Shown: piece after piece, positions 1 to 4,679 of the stretch
Layout: each line of letters begins with the position of its first letter
Position numbering within the stretch: the stretch's first letter is position 1
NCBI GenBank assembly: GCA_050015895.1
Contig: JBEKAN010000168.1
Span: 1 to 9,201 of the forward strand
Direction: 5' to 3'
DNA length: 9,201 nucleotides
Source of the DNA: JBEKOF01 sp050015895
Lineage (GTDB): Bacteria; Verrucomicrobiota; Verrucomicrobiia; Limisphaerales; Palsa-1400
The notes under the pieces: generated by a model
Told to the model about the DNA's origin: nothing
Database searches by the model: none
What the model saw: the letters and a program-made list of their open reading frames with translations, nothing else
Position numbers and translations under genes: made by a program

Positions 1-2
1 AT

Positions 3-116
3 CGCAAGAACCCATCACTCTCACAATTCTCCCACCATGAATATCCGAAAGGCATTACCCTAAAACCAGAATTTTTGGAAACTGTTGCCGAATACTTTAA
101 TTCGGAAGAGACTTAG
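3..116 (+). CDS. 3' end of an unidentified protein gene (partial)
   Basis: An open frame enters from the left edge and ends at TAG 114-116, giving 37 C-terminal residues that include HHEYPKGITLKPEFLETVAEYF. The other two plus frames stop early (TAA 61-63 and TGA 38-40), so this is the only continuous frame. The tail looks like a soluble, mostly helical end with no recognisable motif, and I do not assign a family. Base composition differs from the rest of the window: the first 120 nt are about 41% G+C by hand count, whereas the neighbouring genes are clearly above 60%. Its position 28 nt before a tRNA gene and its composition would fit acquired DNA, but 37 codons are too few to decide. It could also simply be an AT-richer native gene. 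Confidence 0.5.
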   Translation, partial: RKNPSLSQFSHHEYPKGITLKPEFLETVAEYFNSEET

Positions 117-144
117 GTGATATTGTTCGCTACTTCAACCGGTT

Positions 145-228
145 GCGCGAGTGGTGGAATGGCAGACACGCCAGACTTAGGATCTGGTCCCGCAAGGGGT
201 GGAGGTTCGAGTCCTCTCTCGCGCACCA
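145..228 (+). tRNA. tRNA-Leu (anticodon UAG), CCA encoded
   Basis: The acceptor stem GCGCGAG (145-151) pairs fully with CTCGCGC (218-224), followed by discriminator A225 and an encoded CCA (226-228). The anticodon stem CCAGA (171-175) pairs with TCTGG (183-187). The 7-nt loop CTTAGGA places the anticodon TAG at 178-180, which reads CUA and, by wobble, other CUN leucine codons. A long variable arm with CCC/GGG around a GCAA loop (about 188-199) marks the class II shape of tRNA-Leu. The T arm GGAGG-TTCGAGT-CCTCT ends in one G-T pair. The 84-nt length is normal for this isotype. A short hairpin follows at 228-244 (stem ATCCTCC with GGAGGGT, 3-nt loop) but has no T-tract, so I do not call it a terminator. 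Confidence 0.97.
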
Positions 229-231
229 TCC

Positions 232-335
232 TCCACCGGAGGGTGACCTCCACCGCGTCGTGAGCCGGGATTGGTCCGCCTCATTACTTCGGCGGCGACG
301 TTTACCGGATGGTGATTTCCACCGCGTCGTAAGCC
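232..335 (-). repeat. Degenerate direct repeat of a gene's 3' end beside the tRNA
   Basis: Positions 301-335 encode, on the minus strand, the last codons and stop of the secreted PKD-tailed protein (ending AYDAVEITIR). Positions 232-266 match them at 29 of 35 bases at an offset of exactly 69 nt, a multiple of three. The copy would read AHDAVEVTLRW, with a TGG codon where the real gene has TAA. The differences are mostly synonymous or conservative (Y/H, I/V, I/L), so the copy looks like the tail of a related coding sequence and not a random resemblance. It lies outside the functional gene and 3 nt past the CCA end of the tRNA. I read it as a leftover 3' fragment of a tandem paralogue or tail domain. 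Confidence 0.6.
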
Positions 336-1639
336 ACGGCATGGATGCCGTCATCGGCGCTCAAGATCAGCGTGAAAAGCCCCGGCGCGTTGAATGTGGC
401 CGTCGTCTCCACCCGCGTCGCGTCGCCAAGGCTCACAGCGCCGGGGCCGGAATAGAGGCTCCAGCGGATCGTCGGTCGCGCGCCGGTGAAATTCACCGAC
501 CCTTGCAACGGAACCGGCGCGCCCACGGCGCCGGACTGCTCCCGGCCCGCGTTGGCGGCCGGCGCACCGGACGAGCGCGGCCCCTCCGTCGGCCCGGTCG
601 TCTGGATGACTTCAAAGTTGGTGATGCCAACGGCGCTGAAATGGCTGAAACAATTGGCCGGCCAGCGATTGTCCGGAGTGACGGAGATGGAGAAGAAATT
701 GCCGTTGTCCGCCACCATCGCGCCGTATTTTTTGAGCGCCAGCAGGACGGCCTTTTCCTCTTTTGACCAAGTGGGCGGGATGAGGAACGCGGCCTTGAGC
801 CGGAGCCGCTGGCCCATGGCGGGGAGGCTGGGGTCCGTGTTGGCGGCGGGCGCGGCAAAATGGGTGGCCGGATAAATGTAGGTGTTGTAGCGAGAGCGTT
901 TGACCACCAGCCGGCAGGCGTGTTCCACCACGCCCCGCTCCGCCTCGTCGTAGCGCACCAGCGCGGGGAACATCGGGAAGCCCGCCGCGTCCCCGGAAGT
1001 CCAGCCGGCGGGCCGTTGGGCGTTTACAGTCAAGTTGAATTTCGAGCCGTTCGCCGCCTGCCATTTCCCGTTGCGAAACTGCGTCGTCCACGTCTCCCAG
1101 ATCCACCCGCTCCCCGGCGCGACGATGATGGAGTGCCGGTCGCCGCCGTTGGCGTTGGTCTGCCATTGCGCCAGCGTCTGCGCGCCCGTCTGCGCCGGCC
1201 AGCCCTCGATGGGCAGGTTGGGCGGGATGGGATACAGGCCGTTGGGCGAAACCCCGCCGTCCAAATCCGATTCGCCGGGATAATCCACAAAAACGATCTG
1301 CCGCCGAGGCTGGCTGTCCGGCACGAGGACGAAATTCATTTCCTGGAACGCGATCAAGTTCCGCCGGTTGGGCGCGAGGTCCGCCATGATCCGCGCGATG
1401 ATCGCGCCGGAATTTGGCAGCACCGGACGCCGGGAGATGTTCTCATTCCAGGGATTTGACACCGGGAAGATCTGCATCGCCGCCAACACCTTGTCCGCCT
1501 CCGGCGTGTTGAACAGAATGGGACTGGTCACCACCGGCGGCGCGCCCAGGATGCGCCCCTCCTGATTGATGCGCTGGGGCGGCGCCGCGCCCGCCGCGAC
1601 AACCCATCCCGCCAATACGAATGTAATGGTGACGCGCAT
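302..1639 (-). CDS. Secreted protein of uncharacterised family with PKD/Ig-like C-terminal domain
   Basis: The product is 445 residues when started at ATG 1637-1639. This start gives a classic Sec signal peptide (MRVTITFVLAGWVVAAGA, cleavage near residue 18), so the protein should be exported. A TTG at 1702 extends the frame by 21 residues and has GAGG 8 nt upstream (1711-1714 on the plus strand); it is a real alternative start. The body resembles a family of exported proteins I know only as hypothetical. Landmarks are NPWNENIS (62-69), GDRH (166-169), GWTSGDAAGFP followed by FPALVRYDE (from 212), YPATHFA (about 257-263) and an RLRLKA / KKYGAMVADNG segment. Residues from about 359 to the end form a beta-rich PKD- or REJ-like domain (IRWSLYSGPGAVSL ... 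ILSADDGIHAVAYDAVEITI), common in cell-surface proteins of polysaccharide degraders. Enzymatic or binding function is unknown. The gene is divergent from the tartrate cluster and ends 73 nt from the tRNA. Confidence 0.82.
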   Translation of the reverse strand: MRVTITFVLAGWVVAAGAAPPQRINQEGRILGAPPVVTSPILFNTPEADKVLAAMQIFPVSNPWNENISRRPVLPNSGAIIARIMADLAPNRRNLIAFQEMNFVLVPDSQPRRQIVFVDYPGESDLDGGVSPNGLYPIPPNLPIEGWPAQTGAQTLAQWQTNANGGDRHSIIVAPGSGWIWETWTTQFRNGKWQAANGSKFNLTVNAQRPAGWTSGDAAGFPMFPALVRYDEAERGVVEHACRLVVKRSRYNTYIYPATHFAAPAANTDPSLPAMGQRLRLKAAFLIPPTWSKEEKAVLLALKKYGAMVADNGNFFSISVTPDNRWPANCFSHFSAVGITNFEVIQTTGPTEGPRSSGAPAANAGREQSGAVGAPVPLQGSVNFTGARPTIRWSLYSGPGAVSLGDATRVETTATFNAPGLFTLILSADDGIHAVAYDAVEITIR

Positions 1640-1738
1640 GACAAGCGGCAGGCTATCAGGAGGGAACCAGAAGCGCCAGCGAAAGCCGGGATTGATGAAC
1701 AACTGATTTTCCTCGACATTTCTTCTGGAGTTGCTAAA

Positions 1739-1767
1739 ATTAGCACACCCGCATTGTGGTGCGTCAA
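1739..1767 (-). promoter_or_regulatory. Putative sigma-70-like promoter of the secreted-protein gene
   Basis: On the minus strand, TTGACG (plus 1762-1767) is a 5-of-6 match to a -35 box. GCTAAT (plus 1739-1744) is a 4-of-6 match to a -10 box, and the spacer is exactly 17 nt. Transcription would start near 1732, about 30 nt before the TTG at 1702 and about 90 nt before the ATG at 1639. The position suits the gene at 302-1639, and the whole element is overlapped by an inverted repeat. This is pattern matching only; consensus use in this organism is unproven. Confidence 0.4.
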
Positions 1768-1779
1768 TGCGGGTGTGCT
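1742..1779. promoter_or_regulatory. Perfect 15-bp inverted repeat, candidate operator or hairpin
   Basis: AGCACACCCGCATTG (1742-1756) is the exact reverse complement of 1765-1779, with an 8-nt spacer. It covers the predicted -35 to -10 interval of the minus-strand promoter, so a dimeric regulator bound here would block RNA polymerase. A rho-independent terminator is the other reading: on the minus strand the stem is followed by AATTTTAG, which is only a weak T-tract, and no minus-strand gene upstream needs terminating. A mobile palindromic (REP-like) element cannot be excluded from one copy. Confidence 0.55.
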
Positions 1780-1795
1780 GAATATGGCGTCATAA

Positions 1796-1807
1796 ATGTC
1801 GCGACAT
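1796..1807. promoter_or_regulatory. 12-bp perfect palindrome in the divergent intergenic region
   Basis: ATGTCGCGACAT is self-complementary over all 12 bases and lies 16 nt beyond the larger inverted repeat, upstream of the minus-strand promoter. Its size and position suit a regulator half-site pair, but a single 12-bp palindrome also occurs by chance. From here to about 2055 I see no gene, RNA or convincing promoter. Only a C-rich pyrimidine tract stands out (about 1985-2018). Confidence 0.2.
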
Positions 1808-2058
1808 GAATCAATGTAAAAGCCAACATTTCCCGGTTTTCACGGCAGACGACGCCGCGATAAACACGACGCAGCGCATAACTTGAAAATTGTGCTGATA
1901 ATTGGCTGGAGGCTGTTGGGCAAGGGTCCGGGAAGGGAGTTTTCCAGCGTTCTCGCACGGGCCTTCATGAGCCAGTCGTGCATTCGCCCCCCCACACCCC
2001 GCTTCCTCTCCCTGGCCGCCTTTCACTTGAGTCAATTCGCCGACCGACCAGGCCGGAT

Positions 2059-2095
2059 TTGTGAATTGCAAACCGAACGGTTTCAATTTTCAATT
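2059..2095 (+). promoter_or_regulatory. Operator-like palindrome and possible promoter before the tartrate dehydratase gene
   Basis: AATTG (2064-2068), one unpaired C, AAACCG (2070-2075), AA, CGGTTT (2078-2083) and CAATT (2084-2088) form an 11-bp inverted repeat broken only by the bulged C2069. The core AAACCG-AA-CGGTTT resembles operators bound by dimeric helix-turn-helix repressors. A tandem 7-mer TTCAATT (2082-2088, 2089-2095) follows. Candidate boxes TTGTGA (2059-2064) and TTCAAT (2082-2087), each 4 of 6 to consensus with a 17-nt spacer, bracket the palindrome. Transcription would then start a few bases before ATG 2101. That agrees with the absence of a Shine-Dalgarno sequence, since a near-leaderless mRNA needs none. 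The palindrome is seen directly; its function is inferred. Confidence 0.4.
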
Positions 2096-2100
2096 CGCCC

Positions 2101-3261
2101 ATGCGAATCACCGCCATACGCGACATCACCGTTCCCATTCGTTCCGAGATTCGGAACGCGTGGATCAGTTTTTCCGAAATGACCGCCTCGGCCGTGGCCA
2201 TCCACACCGACGCGCTGCGGGACGGCAAACCGGTCGTCGGCTACGGCTTCAATTCCAACGGCCGCTACGCCCAGAGCGGGATTCTGCGCGAGCGCCTGAT
2301 TCCCCGCCTCCTCAACGCCCCGGCCGCCTGGCTGCCCGACGAGAAAAGCGGCGCGTTGGACCCGTCCCGCGCCTGGGGGGTGATGATGACCAACGAGAAA
2401 CCCGGCGGCCACGGAGACCGCTCGGTCGCCGTCGGCATCCTCGACATGGCCTTGTGGGATTTGGCGGCCAAGCTGGAGGGCAAACCGCTTTATCGCCTGC
2501 TGGCGGACCGTTACCGCGGCGGGGCGGCCGACGAGAGCGTTTATGTCTATGCCGCCGGCGGCTATTATTATCCGGGCAAGGACATCGCCGCCCTGCTGGA
2601 GGAAATCCGCGGCTATTTGGACGCGGGTTACACGACAGTCAAGATAAAGATCGGCGGCGCTTGCCTGGCGGAGGACCTCAAGCGCGTCGAGGCCGTCCTG
2701 GGCCTGCTGGGGCCGGGGCAGGATTTGGCGGTGGACGCCAACGGGCGTCTGGACCTCGCGCTATCAATCGAATACGCGGAGGCGTTGAACGCCTACCCGT
2801 TGAAATGGTACGAGGAGCCGTGCGAGCCGCTGGATTTCGAGGTGCTCGGCCAAGTGGCCGCCGCCGCCAAGAATCCAATCGCCACGGGGGAAAATCTTTT
2901 TTCCCTGCCCGACTCCCTCAATCTGGTCCGTTACGGCGGCCTCTCGCGGGAGCGGGATTATCTCCAAATGGACCCGGCCCTGGGCTACGGCCTGGTCGAG
3001 TATCTCCGCATACTGGACATGCTCCAGCGGCATCAGTGGTCGCCGCGCCGCTGCATCCCGCATGGCGGCCATTTGATGGGACTGCATCTGGCCGCCGGCC
3101 TGGGTTTGCACGGCAACGAGTCGTACCCGGGCGTTTTTCAGCCCTTCGGCGGTTTCGCCGACGCCAACAAGGTGGAAAACGGAAGGGTCCGCCCGCCGCA
3201 GGCGCCCGGACTGGGCATCGAGTGCAAGAGCAACCTGTGGCAAATCTACCGCGACTTGTAG
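2101..3261 (+). CDS. tarD: D(-)-tartrate dehydratase (mandelate racemase/muconate lactonizing enzyme family)
   Basis: This cytoplasmic, Mg-dependent enolase-superfamily enzyme dehydrates D-tartrate to oxaloacetate (through the enol). The 386-residue sequence closely follows the characterised Bradyrhizobium TarD as I remember it: VVGYGFNSNGRY (45-56), NEKPGGHGDRSVAVG (98-112), VYAAGGYYYPGK (149-160), GENLFS (263-268), SPRRCIPHGGH (314-324) and GLHGNESYP (335-343). Active-site residues are all present, offset by one from TarD numbering: K181/K183 in the KxK base motif, metal ligands D212, E238 and E264, and the D291-H321 dyad. K100 matches a TarD active-site lysine. The start at ATG 2101 aligns with the family N-terminus (RITAIRDITVPI); no Shine-Dalgarno is visible. 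The gene leads a same-strand cluster with a dicarboxylate transporter 95 nt downstream, which supports the substrate call. L-rhamnonate dehydratase, tempting beside a rhamnosidase, fits these motifs worse. Confidence 0.93.
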   Translation: MRITAIRDITVPIRSEIRNAWISFSEMTASAVAIHTDALRDGKPVVGYGFNSNGRYAQSGILRERLIPRLLNAPAAWLPDEKSGALDPSRAWGVMMTNEKPGGHGDRSVAVGILDMALWDLAAKLEGKPLYRLLADRYRGGAADESVYVYAAGGYYYPGKDIAALLEEIRGYLDAGYTTVKIKIGGACLAEDLKRVEAVLGLLGPGQDLAVDANGRLDLALSIEYAEALNAYPLKWYEEPCEPLDFEVLGQVAAAAKNPIATGENLFSLPDSLNLVRYGGLSRERDYLQMDPALGYGLVEYLRILDMLQRHQWSPRRCIPHGGHLMGLHLAAGLGLHGNESYPGVFQPFGGFADANKVENGRVRPPQAPGLGIECKSNLWQIYRDL

Positions 3262-3287
3262 GGCGCTTTCACTTTTATGGGTCCCCT

Positions 3288-3311
3288 TCCTAGTCTTAAT
3301 CCTAGTTTTAA
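3288..3311 (+). repeat. Two tandem 12-mers in the tarD-transporter gap
   Basis: TCCTAGTCTTAA (3288-3299) is repeated as TCCTAGTTTTAA (3300-3311) with one mismatch, and a third unit begins (TCCTG). This is a small AT-rich tandem repeat in an otherwise GC-rich 95-nt spacer, possibly slippage-generated. No function is evident. Confidence 0.5.
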
Positions 3312-3322
3312 TCCTGCTTCCC

Positions 3323-3353
3323 CCATCCCCCTTCGAGTGCGGAAAGGGAATGG
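3323..3353 (+). promoter_or_regulatory. Hairpin over the ribosome binding site of the transporter gene
   Basis: The purine run GGAAAGGG (3341-3348), 8 nt before ATG 3357, is the likely Shine-Dalgarno. Upstream CCAT (3323-3326) and CCCTT (3329-3333) can pair with ATGG (3350-3353) and AAGGG (3344-3348), with a 10-nt loop and a small internal loop. The stem would hide the binding site and end 3 nt before the start codon, so it could lower or gate translation of the transporter relative to tarD. The pairing is seen in the sequence; a regulatory role is speculative. Confidence 0.25.
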
Positions 3354-3356
3354 CGG

Positions 3357-4616
3357 ATGAACCCCAGGCGCCTCCATCATCGTCTCTATCTCTGGGTGCT
3401 CGGGGCCATGGTTCTCGGGATTCTCTTTGGCTTCTTTTTTCCCCGACCCGCCCTGGCCATGCAACCGCTGGCGACCGGATTCATCAAACTGATCCGCATG
3501 TTGATCGCGCCGGTCGTATTCACCACGGTCGTCGTCGGCATGGCGGGGATGAGCAACCTCAAACAGGCCGGGCGCGTCGGCCTCAAGGCCTTCGTTTGGT
3601 TCGAGGGGATGACCACCCTGGCCCTGGTCGTCGGCTGGGCGGTCGCGGCCTTTTTTCATCCGGGGTCCGGCATGAACGCGGACCTCGGCGCGTTGAAGGC
3701 GGAGGATCTACAGTCCACCCTGGCCGCCGTCTCTGTCAAACCTACGATATCCGGATTCTTTCTGAACATCATTCCCAGGACCGCGGTGGGCGCGTTTGCG
3801 GACGGCGACATGCTTCAGGTTCTTTTCCTTTCGGTGCTGTTCGGCGTGGCGCTGGCCGGTCTGGGCGCGGGGAACCGCCCGCTGGTCTGCTTCCTGGAGC
3901 AGATATCCACGGTGCTGATGCGCCTGATCGGCGGCGTCATCAAGTTGGCGCCGCTCGCCGTCTTCGGCGCCATGAGTTACACGGTGTCCAAATTTGGCGT
4001 CGCCTCCCTGCACCCGATTCTCAAGCTCCTGGCCTGCCTTTACCTCAGCAGCCTGTTCTTTGTTTTCGTCTGCCTGGGTTTGGTGCTGCGTTTCTGCCGG
4101 ATCAGCCTTTGGAAATTCCTCCGCTATCTCCGGGACGAATTGGTCATAGTCTATGGCACCGGTTCCTCGGAGTCGGTTTTTCCCCGGATGATTTGGAAAA
4201 TGGAGGGCCTTGGCTGTTCCAAGTCGGTGGTCGGTCTGGTGCTCCCGGCCGGGTACTCCTTCAACCTCGCCGGCTCGGCCATCTACCTGACGATGGGCGC
4301 GCTGTTCGTCGCGCAGGCGACCAACACCCCGCTCACTCTGTGGCAGGAATTCTGCCTGTTGGGCGTCTGTCTGGTCACCTCCAAGGGCGTGGCTGGCGTG
4401 GCCGGCGGCGGATTCATCGCGCTGGCCGCGACGCTGGCCTCGCTGAAAACGATCCCCGTGGAGGGCATGGCGCTGATTCTGGGCGTTGATTTCTTTTTGA
4501 CCCAAGCCCGCGCCCTGACCAACCTCGTCTCCAACGGCGTCGCCACGGTCGCCACCGCCTGCTGGGAAAAGGAATTTGACGCCGGCCAAGCCGCCCGCGT
4601 GTTGGAGGGCGAGTAA
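3357..4616 (+). CDS. DctA-like C4-dicarboxylate:cation symporter (DAACS/SDF family), likely tartrate uptake
   Basis: This inner-membrane secondary transporter (419 residues, close to the roughly 430 of DctA) would bring in a C4-dicarboxylate. Given the tarD gene just upstream, D-tartrate is the likely substrate. Family signatures appear in order: hydrophobic helices from residue 11 on, hairpin-1 motif YGTGSSESVFPRM (266-278), helix-7 motif LPAGYSFNLAGSAIYLTM (296-313), hairpin-2 TSKGVAGVAGGGF (341-353) and helix-8 LILGVDFFLTQARALTNL (373-390) followed by NGVAT. R385, the residue that holds the substrate carboxylate in this family, is present, as are N389 and N393. Three usual DctA residues differ. 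The Asp of the NLDGT motif is A305 (NLAGS), and the Arg and Glu of the DRFMSEAR stretch are F379 and Q383. These may tune substrate or cation use. ATG 3357 was chosen for GGAAAGGG upstream; an overlapping ATG at 3350 is in another frame. Confidence 0.9.
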   Translation: MNPRRLHHRLYLWVLGAMVLGILFGFFFPRPALAMQPLATGFIKLIRMLIAPVVFTTVVVGMAGMSNLKQAGRVGLKAFVWFEGMTTLALVVGWAVAAFFHPGSGMNADLGALKAEDLQSTLAAVSVKPTISGFFLNIIPRTAVGAFADGDMLQVLFLSVLFGVALAGLGAGNRPLVCFLEQISTVLMRLIGGVIKLAPLAVFGAMSYTVSKFGVASLHPILKLLACLYLSSLFFVFVCLGLVLRFCRISLWKFLRYLRDELVIVYGTGSSESVFPRMIWKMEGLGCSKSVVGLVLPAGYSFNLAGSAIYLTMGALFVAQATNTPLTLWQEFCLLGVCLVTSKGVAGVAGGGFIALAATLASLKTIPVEGMALILGVDFFLTQARALTNLVSNGVATVATACWEKEFDAGQAARVLEGE

Positions 4617-4679
4617 TTAGTTCTTTTCCGTACGCCGGCCGCGGCATAGTTTGGTCCCGCGTCCAATCATCGAACTTTT

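Noticed and set aside
143..766. A plus-strand open frame running through the tRNA and into the antisense of the secreted-protein gene
   Set aside because: It crosses a structural tRNA gene and has an arginine-rich, motif-free translation.
1742..1779. The 15-bp inverted repeat as a rho-independent terminator
   Set aside because: There is no proper T-run on the plus strand and only AATTTT on the minus strand. No upstream minus-strand gene ends here, and it overlaps a good promoter match instead.
1985..2018. C-rich pyrimidine tract as a structured or functional element
   Set aside because: It is only a compositional run with C7 and has no pairing partner or conserved motif nearby.
2101..3261. 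L-rhamnonate dehydratase as the product, suggested by the neighbouring rhamnosidase
   Set aside because: Both are enolase-superfamily enzymes, but the NSNGRY, NEKPGGHG, YYYPGK and CIPHGGH motifs follow D-tartrate dehydratase along the whole length.
2061..3293. A 410-codon plus-strand frame overlapping tarD
   Set aside because: It is Arg/Pro/Gly-rich with no motif and runs in a different frame through a gene with every TarD active-site residue.
3350..4489. A 379-codon plus-strand frame starting at ATG 3350
   Set aside because: It overlaps the transporter gene in another frame and lacks membrane segments; the frame from 3357 matches DctA throughout.
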